Shown: positions 7,927 through 17,764, counted from the first letter of the stretch. The stretch: 64,000 nucleotides of DNA from an uncultured Clostridia bacterium (GCA_937920235.1 CALGUK010000049.1:1-64000); one strand, 5' to 3'. The notes: a model not told the origin generated them from the sequence alone. Numbers and translations: made by a program.

Positions 7927-9354
7927 ATGAAACTTTCTTCTCTTCTCAGAGGTGTGGAAACACAGGATGTGTATGAGGAAAGGGAAGTTGAAAGAGTAAC
8001 GGACAAGGACAGCGAAAATTTAAACAAGGCACTTTTTGTATGCGTTAACGGTAACAGATGTGACGGACACACACTTGCGCGTAAGGCGGTAGAAAACGGA
8101 GCGATTGCCGTTGTGACAGACAGAGACATCGGTCTTGAACAACAAATTGTTGTGAAAGACACAAGAGCTGCGTTTGCGCGTATTGCGGCAAACTTTTACG
8201 GCAATCCCGAGAAAAAAATAAAGGTTATAGGTATTACGGGAACAAACGGAAAAACCTCTACATGCCATATAATAAAGGGAGTGCTTGATTATCTCGGGCA
8301 CAGCTGCGGACTGATCGGCACTGTGAAAAATGTGATGGGAACGGTTGAATCTGAGTCGGTGCTGACCACTCCCGAACCGATGGAGCTGTATTCAATGCTA
8401 TCCTCAATGGCGGAGTCCGGCTGTGAATATTGTGTAATGGAGGTTTCGTCGCAAGCGCTTGATCAAAAGCGAGTTGATGCGTTAAGGTTTTGCGCAGCCG
8501 CTGTTACAAATATTACTCCGGAACATCTTGATTACCATTTATCTATGGAAAATTACACTGATGCAAAGCTGAAAATTCAACATCTGTCAGATTATATATG
8601 TTATAATTCGGATGATGCGGTGCTTTCATCATCAAAGGACAAAATTGTCTGTAAAAATTATACATATTCAACCGTTTCGGACCGTGCCGATTTCACGGCG
8701 AAAAATATAGTATGCAACGAGAACGGTATAAGATACGAGTTTGTCGGTACGGATTGCATAAGCAGAATTTCATCATCTCTGCCGGGAAGATTTTCGGTAT
8801 ATAATACTCTTTGTGCTGCATCGGTTCTGAAAATTCTCGGCTTTTCCGCGGATGAAATTTCAGACGGGATAAAGGAACAAGGCTCGGTTACGGGCAGAGC
8901 AGAAATTATTCCCGTACCGAAAAATATACTTGTAATGAGGGATTATGCCCATACTCCCGACGGACTTGAGAATATTCTGAATGCCGCACGCGAGTTGACA
9001 AAAGGCAAACTCTTTGTTGTTTTCGGATGCGGAGGAGACCGGGATAAATCAAAGAGGGCAGAAATGGGCAGAATTGCCGGAGAGCTCTCCGATTATGCGG
9101 TTGTGACAAGCGATAATCCGAGGACGGAAAATCCTCTGCTTATAATAAATGACATATTGTGCGGAATGGAAAAATCACGTTCTGCAATTGCCGTTATCGA
9201 AAATCGGCGACAGGCAATAGAATTTGCACTTAAAAAAGCAAGAAGAGGAGATACAGTACTTCTTGCAGGCAAAGGCCACGAAACATATCAGATAATAGGG
9301 AATAAAAAAATTCCGTTTGACGAGAAGAAGATAACGGAAGAATTTTTTGGATAG
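7927..9354 (+). CDS. murE: UDP-MurNAc-tripeptide synthetase (meso-diaminopimelate adding)
   Basis: A 475-residue Mur ligase that adds the third amino acid to UDP-MurNAc-L-Ala-D-Glu in the cytosol. G-T-N-G-K-T-S (about 105-111) is the ATP loop, and a conserved H-x-P/D-H-L-D-Y-H segment follows. The specificity motif D396-N-P-R is the form found in meso-diaminopimelate enzymes, so this organism should have DAP-type peptidoglycan. Lysine-adding enzymes carry a different motif. The gene lies 18 nt after the PBP and is followed at 14 nt by murF. Confidence 0.96.
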   Translation: MKLSSLLRGVETQDVYEEREVERVTDKDSENLNKALFVCVNGNRCDGHTLARKAVENGAIAVVTDRDIGLEQQIVVKDTRAAFARIAANFYGNPEKKIKVIGITGTNGKTSTCHIIKGVLDYLGHSCGLIGTVKNVMGTVESESVLTTPEPMELYSMLSSMAESGCEYCVMEVSSQALDQKRVDALRFCAAAVTNITPEHLDYHLSMENYTDAKLKIQHLSDYICYNSDDAVLSSSKDKIVCKNYTYSTVSDRADFTAKNIVCNENGIRYEFVGTDCISRISSSLPGRFSVYNTLCAASVLKILGFSADEISDGIKEQGSVTGRAEIIPVPKNILVMRDYAHTPDGLENILNAARELTKGKLFVVFGCGGDRDKSKRAEMGRIAGELSDYAVVTSDNPRTENPLLIINDILCGMEKSRSAIAVIENRRQAIEFALKKARRGDTVLLAGKGHETYQIIGNKKIPFDEKKITEEFFG

Positions 9355-9368
9355 ACCGGGAGATACAG

Positions 9369-10727
9369 ATGGATATTAAAGCATCGGAGATTGCAAAAGC
9401 GTTAGGAACAATTTGTGATTCGGAAAATATAATAAACCGTGTATCAATTGACAGCAGAGATGTCGATGATAAAACGATATTTTTTGCTATCAAGGGAGAA
9501 CGATTTGACGGACATGATTTTATACCGTCTGTTGTACAAAACGGTGTCGGTGTGATTGTCAGCCATAAAAAAACAGACTGTAATGTGCCCGTTATCTATG
9601 TGAAGGATACGAAAAAGGCACTTCTGGATTTTGCAAATTATTACCGAATGTCAATAGAAGGTCTTACGGTGGTGGGACTCACCGGAAGCGTCGGCAAAAC
9701 CACAACAAAGGAAATGGTTGCCTGTGTCCTTGCACAAAACGGTGAAACGATAAAAACAGAAGGTAATCTCAACAATGAAATCGGAGTGCCGAAAACACTT
9801 TTCCGACTTGAAAAATCAACAAAAAATGCCGTAGTGGAGATGGGTATGGACGGTCCAGGGCAAATAACGGTTCTCTCGGAGTGTGCAAGACCAGATTGTG
9901 CGATTATAACTAATGTAGGTGTTTCGCATATTGAAAATCTCGGTTCAAGAGAGGGAATACTTCAGGCAAAGCTTGAAATTCTAAAGGGACTAAAAAAAGG
10001 GTCAACAATTTTCCTGAACGGCGATAACGATATGCTCAGTACGGTGAAATCCGATGATTTCAGAATCGTATTTTTCGGAATTGAAAATAAAAATTGTCAT
10101 ATTCTGGCGAAGAATATAACAGAAATCGGCTTTTCTACAACTTTTACCGCTGTTTGCGGTGATGTAAGACAAAAAATTACAATTCCCACCGTCGGTATTC
10201 ATAATGTTTACGATGCCCTTGCCGCCTTTGCTGTCGGTATGGAGTATAAAATATCTCCGGAAAGAATTGCGACAGGACTTGCGGAATACACACCATCGGG
10301 TATGCGGCAGAATATAAAAGAAGCAGGCGCGATTACCGTAATTGAGGATTGCTATAACGCAAGCCCGGATTCACAAAAAGCAGGACTCAATTCTCTGTGT
10401 AAAATAGCTAAGGGCAGAAAAATTGCGGTTCTCGGTGATATGCTTGAATTGGGTAACTACAGCGAAACTGCTCACAGAAATGTGGGAGAATATGCGGCAG
10501 AATGTGATGTCGATGTGCTTTATACCTACGGCGAACAGTCACGGTATATGGCTGACAGTGCAAAAAAATCCGGTCTCTTGTCTGTAGAATCGTTCTGTGA
10601 TAAAATTGAACTTATAAACACTCTTCTATGCGAGATAAAACCCGGTGATACCGTTCTTTTTAAGGCGAGCCGCGGTATGAAGCTTGAAGAGGTTATTGAA
10701 AAGATATATGAAAAATGGGATGTATAA
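9369..10727 (+). CDS. murF: UDP-MurNAc-tripeptide:D-Ala-D-Ala ligase
   Basis: A 452-residue Mur ligase that adds D-Ala-D-Ala to complete the pentapeptide precursor. Visible features are the N-terminal uridine-binding domain with I-D-S-R-D, the ATP loop G-S-V-G-K-T-T-T near residue 103, and the MurF-typical T-E-G-N-L-N-N-E-I-G-V-P and E-D-C-Y-N-A-S-P-D segments. It sits between murE and mraY as in many Clostridia. murD does not follow, unlike the B. subtilis order. Confidence 0.96.
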   Translation: MDIKASEIAKALGTICDSENIINRVSIDSRDVDDKTIFFAIKGERFDGHDFIPSVVQNGVGVIVSHKKTDCNVPVIYVKDTKKALLDFANYYRMSIEGLTVVGLTGSVGKTTTKEMVACVLAQNGETIKTEGNLNNEIGVPKTLFRLEKSTKNAVVEMGMDGPGQITVLSECARPDCAIITNVGVSHIENLGSREGILQAKLEILKGLKKGSTIFLNGDNDMLSTVKSDDFRIVFFGIENKNCHILAKNITEIGFSTTFTAVCGDVRQKITIPTVGIHNVYDALAAFAVGMEYKISPERIATGLAEYTPSGMRQNIKEAGAITVIEDCYNASPDSQKAGLNSLCKIAKGRKIAVLGDMLELGNYSETAHRNVGEYAAECDVDVLYTYGEQSRYMADSAKKSGLLSVESFCDKIELINTLLCEIKPGDTVLFKASRGMKLEEVIEKIYEKWDV

Positions 10728-10742
10728 TAAGGAGATGAAGTA

Positions 10743-11774
10743 ATGAATATCTATGTGGCTCTCGGTGCAGTAGCAGTTTTAAGCTTTTTGATTTCATTTT
10801 TATCGGGATTTGTCCTTATTCCGTGGCTTCGCAAGTTGAAATTCGGGCAGACTATTCTTGATATCGGCCCTGCCTGGCATAAGTCTAAGCAGGGAACTCC
10901 GATTATGGGCGGAATTATGTTTATTGTCAGCACCATCGTTTCAGTCGTTTGCGTGCTTGTTACAGATCACCTTATGGGCGGAAATCTTTTCGGCAGTGAG
11001 CATATTTTCCCCGAACAGCTCAAGGTTAAGCTTGTTGCAGGTATACTTCTCGCTGTTGGACTCGGACTTGTCGGATTTACGGACGATTATATCAAGGTGG
11101 TAAAAAAGAGAAATCTCGGACTTACTGAAATACAGAAAACCGCTTTACAGATGATTATTATAATCGGATATCTTATAGCGCTGTATGCTAACGGACTTAC
11201 CTATATGAAAATTCCTTTTGTAGGTGCAGTTGACCTTAAATGGTTTTTCTGGCTGTTCGGCATATGCGTGATTTACGGTGCCGTAAACGCTGTAAACTTT
11301 ACTGACGGTGTTGACGGACTTTGTGCAGGTGTAACCTCCGTTACGGCAATAGCATTCTGTATAGCGGCACTCATGACAAAATTTTTCGGTATAAGTATTC
11401 TTGCGGCAGCTCTCGCCGGCGGATGTATAGGTTATCTTATATGGAACTACTATCCGTCAAAGGTTATGATGGGTGATACAGGCTCAATGTTCCTCGGCGG
11501 TATGGTCGTAGCTCTTGCTTATGCAATAGATTGTCCGATAATTCTTGTCCTTTTCGGAATAATATATGTTATTGAGGCTCTTTCAGATGTTATTCAGATA
11601 GGATATTTCAAGTTAACTCACGGAAAGCGTATATTTAAAATGGCTCCGATTCATCATCACTTTGAGATGTGCGGGTGGAAAGAGCGTAAAATAGTTACAA
11701 TATTTACTCTTGTAAATGCATTAGGCTGTGCAATAGGACTTGCACTTTACTGGTATGGCGTAATCAACAGATAA
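10743..11774 (+). CDS. mraY: phospho-N-acetylmuramoyl-pentapeptide transferase
   Basis: A 343-residue polytopic enzyme that moves phospho-MurNAc-pentapeptide onto undecaprenyl phosphate, making lipid I. Ten membrane segments are expected and hydrophobic stretches fit. Catalytic marks include F-T-D-D-Y-I-K (Asp pair), N-A-V-N-F-T-D-G-V-D-G and the C-terminal M-A-P-I-H-H-H-F-E histidine box. AGGAG lies upstream of ATG 10743. Confidence 0.97.
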   Translation: MNIYVALGAVAVLSFLISFLSGFVLIPWLRKLKFGQTILDIGPAWHKSKQGTPIMGGIMFIVSTIVSVVCVLVTDHLMGGNLFGSEHIFPEQLKVKLVAGILLAVGLGLVGFTDDYIKVVKKRNLGLTEIQKTALQMIIIIGYLIALYANGLTYMKIPFVGAVDLKWFFWLFGICVIYGAVNAVNFTDGVDGLCAGVTSVTAIAFCIAALMTKFFGISILAAALAGGCIGYLIWNYYPSKVMMGDTGSMFLGGMVVALAYAIDCPIILVLFGIIYVIEALSDVIQIGYFKLTHGKRIFKMAPIHHHFEMCGWKERKIVTIFTLVNALGCAIGLALYWYGVINR

Positions 11775-11805
11775 CCATACAGAATTTTTTTCAGGCGGTG
11801 AGAAA

Positions 11806-13038
11806 ATGGCAACAAATAAAAATGTGAAAAAGAAGAATTCCGTGTTCAACACCTTTTTTGCAAGAGGCTCTATGGATATTCCTTTTTTCATAATACTGAT
11901 GACCATCGTAACAGTAGGTCTTGTTATGCTGTTTTCCGCCAGCTATACTTACAGCTATTACAACAGAAGCAGCAGTACGGAAATTTTTACAAGACAGATA
12001 ATATATGCGGTAATCGGAATCGTTGTAATGCTTCTGGTTTCAAAGGTAAGATATGAGTATTTCAGACTTGTAGCCATAATAGGTGTGGGAGTTTCATTGC
12101 TGCTTCTTGTCGTTGTTCTTTTTCTGCCTGATTCGGTTCAGCCGGATTTCTACCGTTGGATCGACCTGGGATTTATAACGTTTCAGCCGTCTGAAATTGC
12201 TAAAATAGGACTTATTCTTTTCCTTGCCTACAGACTTGAAGCGAATTATAAGGGCGTTACGGGAAGAGAGCCGAGTCAGATGACGGTTCTGAAAAAGCTT
12301 GACGAGAATACAAACGGAAGAATAGTCGTATATAAATCCTTCACAAGCGTAATATGCTACGGACTTTTGATTGTCCTGTTTGCAGGTCTTGTATATCTCG
12401 AAAATCATCTTTCCGGTGCAATACTTATGCTGGCTCTCGGAGTTGTAATGCTGTGGCTCGGAGAGGTTAAGGGCAGATGGTTTGCAGTCGGTTCGGTGGT
12501 CGTGGTAATTGCGGCAGTTGTTCTCATCTCCAATCCCGAAATCCTTAAAGAGTATGCAGGCGAAAGAATAACAGCATGGCTTGATAAGGAATACGACCCT
12601 CTCGGTGCACGTTGGCAGACCAACAACTCTCTCTATGCAATCGGCTCAGGAGGACTTCTCGGTGCCGGTCTCGGTCAGTCAAAGCAAAAGCATCTTTACG
12701 TTTCTGAACCGCAGAATGACTTTATTTTCTCAATCGTTTGTGAAGAATTAGGCTTTGTGGGAGCTGTTGTGATAATTCTTCTTTTCGTCCTTCTCGTATA
12801 TCGCGGAATAAAAATTGCGATGAACGCAAAAGATCGCTTTGGTGCTCTTGTCGTTATGGGAATAGTTTTTCAGATAGGTATTCAGGTTGCTCTGAATATA
12901 GCGGTTGTCAGTGATTTACTGCCGAATACGGGCATCTCATTACCGTTTTTCTCAGCAGGAGGTACTTCCCTCGTAATTCTTCTTGCTGAAATGGGAATCG
13001 TTCTTTCCGTTTCAAGAAGCTCGAGAAAAAAGGAGTAA
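11806..13038 (+). CDS. ftsW: SEDS-family peptidoglycan glycosyltransferase FtsW
   Basis: A 410-residue polytopic SEDS glycosyltransferase that polymerises lipid II at the septum with its partner PBP (5686-7908). The SEDS signature L-P-N-T-G-I-S-L-P-F-F-S-A-G-G-T-S lies in the penultimate helix region, and the F-Q-P-S-E-I-A-K motif near residue 125 is typical of the family. An N-terminal basic tail (about 25 residues) precedes the first membrane segment. Its place between mraY and murG supports FtsW/SpoVE rather than RodA. The sporulation paralogue SpoVE cannot be excluded. Confidence 0.92.
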   Translation: MATNKNVKKKNSVFNTFFARGSMDIPFFIILMTIVTVGLVMLFSASYTYSYYNRSSSTEIFTRQIIYAVIGIVVMLLVSKVRYEYFRLVAIIGVGVSLLLLVVVLFLPDSVQPDFYRWIDLGFITFQPSEIAKIGLILFLAYRLEANYKGVTGREPSQMTVLKKLDENTNGRIVVYKSFTSVICYGLLIVLFAGLVYLENHLSGAILMLALGVVMLWLGEVKGRWFAVGSVVVVIAAVVLISNPEILKEYAGERITAWLDKEYDPLGARWQTNNSLYAIGSGGLLGAGLGQSKQKHLYVSEPQNDFIFSIVCEELGFVGAVVIILLFVLLVYRGIKIAMNAKDRFGALVVMGIVFQIGIQVALNIAVVSDLLPNTGISLPFFSAGGTSLVILLAEMGIVLSVSRSSRKKE

Positions 13039-13044
13039 CAGGAT

Positions 13045-14157
13045 ATGAGGTTTATATTTGCAGCAGGCGGTACGGGAGGTCATATAAATCCTGCCGTTGC
13101 AGTTGCCGGTGAAATAAAAAGACTTGATCCGACTTGTGAAATCCTGTTTATCGGAACAGAGGGCAGGATGGAAACGCAAATTGTTCCTAAAGCCGGATTT
13201 CCGATAAAAACATTAAAAATGAACGGACTTTCACGCAAACTGTCGATTTCAGGTATAATCGAAAACATAAAAACAGTTATGCTGACCCTGAAGGCTTCAT
13301 CAGATGCTGAAAAAATTTTAAGAGAATTTTCTCCCGATGCCGTAATCGGATTTGGAGGTTATGTGACAGGCCCCGTGCTCAGTGCCGCTGTGAAGCTCGG
13401 AATAAAAACGGCAATTCACGAGCAGAATGCTTTTCCGGGCATTGCAAATAAAGCGCTTGCAGGAAAAGTGGATAAGGTTATGCTCACTTCTCCCGAGGCC
13501 GAAAAGCATATGAAATGTAAATATCCCCCGGTTGTTACGGGGCTTCCCGTAAGGAGAGAAATTCTGAAAGCCGATCGTGATTTTTCCAGAGCGACTCTCG
13601 GATTGAGCAAGGACGATATGCTTGTACTTTCAATGGGAGGCTCTCTCGGAGCGGATGCCATCAATAATGCAGTAGTTGATATGCTCGGTATACTTCAGTA
13701 TGAAAAGAATATCTGCTTCCTGCATTCAACGGGAAGATATGGGAAATGGGTCGGTGACAGACTTAAAGAAAAGGGCATAGCATACGGTAAGGGTACTAAT
13801 ATTGAAATCAGAGAATATATCGATAATATGGATATATGCCTTTCTGCATGCGATATCGTGATAAGCCGTGCCGGTGCGAGCTCTATATCGGAGATTTCCG
13901 CACTTTCAAAGCCGTCAATTCTCATTCCGTCGCCCAATGTTGCAGAAAATCACCAGTATCACAATGCGATGACTCTTGCAGGTGACGGCGGAGCGGTGCT
14001 TATCGAGGAAAAAGACCTTGACGGTGCTTATCTTGCTCAGAAAATCAAAGAGATGAAAAACGATAGAACAATTCTCAGAGTTATCTCTGAAAATGCAGGG
14101 AAAAAAGCAAAAATCAATGCGCTGACGGAAATCTGCAGAATAATAACATCCTTGTAA
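13045..14157 (+). CDS. murG: UDP-GlcNAc:lipid I N-acetylglucosaminyltransferase
   Basis: A 370-residue membrane-associated GT-B glycosyltransferase that converts lipid I to lipid II on the cytoplasmic face. The N-terminal G-G-T-G-G-H-I-N-P loop, the H-E-Q-N-A-F-P-G segment and the C-terminal UDP-GlcNAc site with S-R-A-G-A-S-S-I-S-E are all present. The length is normal. It starts 7 nt after ftsW with AGGAG overlapping the ftsW stop region. Confidence 0.97.
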   Translation: MRFIFAAGGTGGHINPAVAVAGEIKRLDPTCEILFIGTEGRMETQIVPKAGFPIKTLKMNGLSRKLSISGIIENIKTVMLTLKASSDAEKILREFSPDAVIGFGGYVTGPVLSAAVKLGIKTAIHEQNAFPGIANKALAGKVDKVMLTSPEAEKHMKCKYPPVVTGLPVRREILKADRDFSRATLGLSKDDMLVLSMGGSLGADAINNAVVDMLGILQYEKNICFLHSTGRYGKWVGDRLKEKGIAYGKGTNIEIREYIDNMDICLSACDIVISRAGASSISEISALSKPSILIPSPNVAENHQYHNAMTLAGDGGAVLIEEKDLDGAYLAQKIKEMKNDRTILRVISENAGKKAKINALTEICRIITSL

Positions 14158-14228
14158 AATAACAAATTCACCGCCTTCGGCATAGTATGTGACGCGAAGT
14201 ATTTTGTACTCGGAAGGGCGTGTGGAAA

Positions 14229-15542
14229 TTGGAAAAAATCATTGTAAACGGCGGAAAACGCCTTAAAGGTGAAATCTCGGTTCAGGGCGCGAAAAACAGT
14301 GTACTGCCCATTCTTGCGGCAACATTGCTTGTGAACGGTGTCTGTGTTATACATAACTGTCCGATGATTTCAGATGTTGAAGCAACAATAAAAATTCTTA
14401 CATACCTCGGATGTCGTGTGAACGTTGAGGAGCATACCGTTACGGTGGATTCAACCGCTGTCAACAAGAGCGAGGTTCCCGATGAACTTATGAGAGAAAT
14501 GCGCTCCTCGGTGGTGTTCCTCGGGGGTATTATAGGCAGAACGGGCAGAGCGGTTCTTTCAACCCCCGGAGGATGTGAAATAGGACTCCGTCCCATAGAT
14601 CTGCACCTCTCCTCGATAGAAAAACTTGGTGCTGAGGTAAGAAATGAAAACGGAAAAATTGTATGCTCCGCTGAGAAAAACGGCCTAAAGGGAACGAGAA
14701 TAGTGTTGTCGTTTCCGAGTGTGGGAGCAACAGAAAATATTATACTTGCATCGGTTCTGGCAAAGGGAACGACTGTCATAACCAATGCGGCAAGGGAACC
14801 GGAAATATCAGATCTGGCATCATTTCTTAACAGATGTGGTGCAAAAATATACGGTGCGGGAGACAGCACGGTAAGAATAGAGGGGGTTTCCTCACTTTTC
14901 TCCTGTGAACACACGATAATTCCCGACAGAATTGTAGCTTCAACATATATTATTGCGGCGGCAATAACAGGGGGCTATGTGCGGATAAACGGCATTGTAC
15001 CGTCGCATATCGGGCCAATAATTGAACCATTGAGAGAAACGGGCTGTATGGTCGAAGTCACAGCAGGAAATGTCACAGTCAGAGCACCGTCGCATCTTAA
15101 AAGAATAAGAATGATACGCACAATGCCGCATCCCGGGTTTCCCACAGATGCACAGGCACAGATGATGACGTTGACCACTGTTGCGGAGGGTACCAGCGTA
15201 TTTGTAGAAAATATATTTGAAAGCCGCTTTAAGCACGTCGGAGAGCTGCTTCGGTTCGGGGCAAAAATAAGCGTCGAGGGAAGAATGGCTGTTGTTGAGG
15301 GCGTGAACCGACTTAACAGCGCAGATGTAAAAGCCACTGATTTGCGCGGCGGGTCTGCAATGATTCTTGCAGGACTGTGTGCGGAGGGTGTTACCGAGAT
15401 TTCAAGGATACACCATATAGACAGAGGATATGAAAAACCCGAGAAAGTTTTAAGTCTTCTCGGTGCAGATATAAAAAGGGTGAAAAGTGATGAAAAATAC
15501 TCAAAATTCAAGGAAGAATCAGCAGTCGGGAATGTCCAATAA
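14229..15542 (+). CDS. murA: UDP-N-acetylglucosamine 1-carboxyvinyltransferase
   Basis: A 437-residue EPSP-synthase-fold enzyme that transfers enolpyruvate from PEP to UDP-GlcNAc, the first committed step of peptidoglycan synthesis. Cys116 in G-G-C-E-I-G-L-R-P-I-D-L-H is the catalytic, fosfomycin-reactive Cys, so fosfomycin sensitivity is possible. TTG 14229 (MEKIIVNGG) matches family N-termini and is spaced correctly from GGAAGGG; GTG 14220 is three codons upstream but abuts that site. murA here occupies the place where murB lies in Bacillus. Its last 53 nt overlap ftsQ. Confidence 0.95.
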   Translation: MEKIIVNGGKRLKGEISVQGAKNSVLPILAATLLVNGVCVIHNCPMISDVEATIKILTYLGCRVNVEEHTVTVDSTAVNKSEVPDELMREMRSSVVFLGGIIGRTGRAVLSTPGGCEIGLRPIDLHLSSIEKLGAEVRNENGKIVCSAEKNGLKGTRIVLSFPSVGATENIILASVLAKGTTVITNAAREPEISDLASFLNRCGAKIYGAGDSTVRIEGVSSLFSCEHTIIPDRIVASTYIIAAAITGGYVRINGIVPSHIGPIIEPLRETGCMVEVTAGNVTVRAPSHLKRIRMIRTMPHPGFPTDAQAQMMTLTTVAEGTSVFVENIFESRFKHVGELLRFGAKISVEGRMAVVEGVNRLNSADVKATDLRGGSAMILAGLCAEGVTEISRIHHIDRGYEKPEKVLSLLGADIKRVKSDEKYSKFKEESAVGNVQ

Positions 15543-16416
15543 TGAGCGAATAATTCAAAGGACAAATCAGCGCAAAAAAAAGAATAAAAGGAAAAAAATA
15601 GTTTTCCGTCTGGTCATCGGATGTCTTTTTCTCTGCATAGGTGTTGTGTCGGCACTTGCATTGTTCTTCAATATAAATCAGATCACCGTAACGGGTGATG
15701 TGGTATATTCGGAAAGTGAAATAATCAAGGCTTCAGGCATTGAAAAAGGAGACAATCTCATTTTCCTTTCTTCTGAAATACTTAATAAGAAAATTTCCGA
15801 AAAGCTTCCGTATGTGAACAGTATCAGAATAAAACGACGTCTTCCGTCAACACTTGAAATAGTTGTTGAAAAAACAGAACCGTTTATGGCTGTTGAATCT
15901 GACGGATATTATATTCTTCTTAATGCGGACGGTAAGGTGCTTGAGAAAAATCTTGAAACCGTCGGTGAGGGCATCGTGCTGGCTAATCTTGGTGAGTTTG
16001 ATTCGGCAGAGATCGGTGAAATTATCGGTGTTGCTGATGAAAAAGCTCTTACAAAAATCGACACGTTAAAGGAATCCTGTGAGGAGATAGGCTTTGAGGG
16101 AATTTCATTACTGGATGTTTCTGATCTTTATAACATAAAAATGGTTTATCAGGACAGAATAACTCTTGTATTAGGTGAAACACGCAGAACCACTCTGAGC
16201 TCAAGACTTGCTTTTGCAAAAGCTGCAATTGAAACGCAAAACGAAGAAAACGATATGTACAGGGGAACGCTGAATCTTATCGTTGACGGCAAGGCATATT
16301 GGTCTGAAGAAGTTCCGACAACGGCAGTGCCCGAAGAAGAATTCATCGAAGAGGAGATTCCCTCCGAAACACAGGAAAATGTCGAAAAAGAGGAGGAACC
16401 CTCTTCGGCGGGATAA
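15490..16416 (+). CDS. ftsQ: cell division protein FtsQ/DivIB
   Basis: A 308-residue bitopic protein: a ~37-residue very basic cytoplasmic tail, a membrane helix at about 38-60, then an extracytoplasmic POTRA domain (I-T-V-T-G-D-V-V-Y-S-E-S-E-I-I-K) and a beta domain, ending in a Glu-rich tail. It scaffolds FtsL and its partner at the septum. ATG 15490 lies inside the 3' end of murA, a 53-nt overlap in another frame. AGGG about 8 nt upstream and the overlap point to coupled translation. It is the last gene of the long unit before the ftsZ promoter. Confidence 0.9.
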   Translation: MKNTQNSRKNQQSGMSNNERIIQRTNQRKKKNKRKKIVFRLVIGCLFLCIGVVSALALFFNINQITVTGDVVYSESEIIKASGIEKGDNLIFLSSEILNKKISEKLPYVNSIRIKRRLPSTLEIVVEKTEPFMAVESDGYYILLNADGKVLEKNLETVGEGIVLANLGEFDSAEIGEIIGVADEKALTKIDTLKESCEEIGFEGISLLDVSDLYNIKMVYQDRITLVLGETRRTTLSSRLAFAKAAIETQNEENDMYRGTLNLIVDGKAYWSEEVPTTAVPEEEFIEEEIPSETQENVEKEEEPSSAG

Positions 16417-16484
16417 GACAACCGAAAAAGTGTTAAATTTCTGTAAAAATTATAAAAAATAAGAAAAAATATATACAATATATA

Positions 16485-16513
16485 TTGCAATAATTTTTAA
16501 TTAGTGATAAAAT
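16485..16513 (+). promoter_or_regulatory. extended -10 promoter of ftsZ
   Basis: TTGCAA (16485-16490), a 17-nt spacer and TAAAAT (16508-16513) preceded by TGA (TGn) form a good sigma-A site. The leader to the ftsZ start is about 50 nt, so ftsZ can be transcribed apart from the upstream cluster. Confidence 0.8.
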
Positions 16514-16569
16514 AAAAACACTAAAATGCATAATTAGGTGTGAAAATATACATAGGAGGATGTTTAAAA

Positions 16570-17652
16570 ATGGCATTCGAAATTGATAATCAGTATCAGG
16601 ACATCGCAAACATTAAAGTTATCGGCGTTGGTGGCGGCGGCGGAAACGCAGTTGACCGTATGGCTAAAGCAGGTATTTCCGGTGTTGAACTCATCGCAAT
16701 CAATACTGACCAGCAGGCTCTTGCACGTTCACTCGCTAACTCAACTCTTCAGATCGGTCAGAAGGTTACTTCAGGCCGCGGCGCAGGTGCAAAACCCGAA
16801 ATCGGTCAGAAATCTGCTGAAGAGAGCCGTGACGCAATCGTTGAAAAGCTTGACGGTGCTCAGATGGTATTCGTTACTGCCGGTATGGGCGGCGGCACAG
16901 GTACAGGTGCTGCTCCTATAATTGCTGAAATCGCAAAGGACAGAGGAATTCTTACTGTCGGTATCGTTACAAAGCCTTTTGCTTTTGAAGGCAACCACAG
17001 AATGAAGCAGGCTGAAGCAGGTATCGCTGAACTTGCACAGCATGTAGACTCTCTTATTGTAATCCCTAATGAAAGACTTAAATATGTTTCAGAGCAGAAA
17101 ATCACTTTTGCAAACGCTTTCAGCATTGCTGATGACGTTCTTCGCCAGGGTGTTAACTCAGTAACAGACCTTATAACAATGCCCGCTTTCATTAACCTGG
17201 ACTTCGCTGACGTTACTTCGGTTATGAAGGATGCTGGTCACGCTCATATGGGTATCGGCCACGCAAGCGGTAAGGATAAGGCTGAGCAGGCTGCAAATTC
17301 TGCTATCTCCAGTCCTCTTCTTGAGACAACAATCACAGGTGCTAAGGGTGTTATCATCAGTATCACTGCTTCTCCCGACATCACTCTTGAGGATGTTGAT
17401 ACAGCAGCAGGCATCGTTCGTGCTCAGGCTGATGAAGATGCAAACATCATCTTCGGTGTTGCTTTTGACGAAAAGCTTGACGATGAAATGTTCGTTACAG
17501 TTATTGCTACAGGCTTCGGTCTCGACTCAAACGGTGTAGCAAAGAAACCTTATTATAACGGCGCAATGGATGATGTCAGCTCAAACAGCGGCAACTTTGG
17601 TGCGGATGATGATATGGGCGATATCCTTGATCTTTTCAAGAGCAGAAAATAA
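16570..17652 (+). CDS. ftsZ: cell division GTPase FtsZ
   Basis: A 360-residue tubulin-like GTPase forming the Z ring. G-V-G-G-G-G-G-N-A near residue 20, the tubulin signature G-G-G-T-G-T-G-A-A-P near residue 108 and the synergy-loop N-x-D-F-A-D (N-L-D-F-A-D) are present. ATG 16570 is selected by AGGAGGA 10 nt upstream. Codon use is strikingly uniform, fitting high expression. The C-terminal linker is short (about 25 residues), and the tail ends D-I-L-D-L-F-K-S-R-K in place of the usual IPxFLR-type peptide. ftsA does not precede it, so another anchor such as SepF is expected elsewhere. Confidence 0.97.
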   Translation: MAFEIDNQYQDIANIKVIGVGGGGGNAVDRMAKAGISGVELIAINTDQQALARSLANSTLQIGQKVTSGRGAGAKPEIGQKSAEESRDAIVEKLDGAQMVFVTAGMGGGTGTGAAPIIAEIAKDRGILTVGIVTKPFAFEGNHRMKQAEAGIAELAQHVDSLIVIPNERLKYVSEQKITFANAFSIADDVLRQGVNSVTDLITMPAFINLDFADVTSVMKDAGHAHMGIGHASGKDKAEQAANSAISSPLLETTITGAKGVIISITASPDITLEDVDTAAGIVRAQADEDANIIFGVAFDEKLDDEMFVTVIATGFGLDSNGVAKKPYYNGAMDDVSSNSGNFGADDDMGDILDLFKSRK

Positions 17653-17669
17653 TCTGATATAAATAACAG

Positions 17670-17702
17670 CAAGACGGAGGAAATCTCCGTCTTGTTTTTT
17701 TC
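17670..17702 (+). terminator. intrinsic terminator of ftsZ
   Basis: Arms 17670-17679 and 17685-17694 (10 bp, perfect) with a 5-nt loop are followed by a T-run from 17695. Confidence 0.92.
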
Positions 17703-17717
17703 TGTCAGTATATTCCA

Positions 17718-17746
17718 TTGACTTTTACTGTGAAATATTGTATATT
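17718..17746 (+). promoter_or_regulatory. sigma-A promoter of the cohesin-dockerin gene
   Basis: TTGACT (17718-17723), a 17-nt spacer and TATATT (17741-17746) lie 18 nt before the start codon, giving a short leader. Confidence 0.75.
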
Positions 17747-17764
17747 TTTGTTGGGTGAATAATT

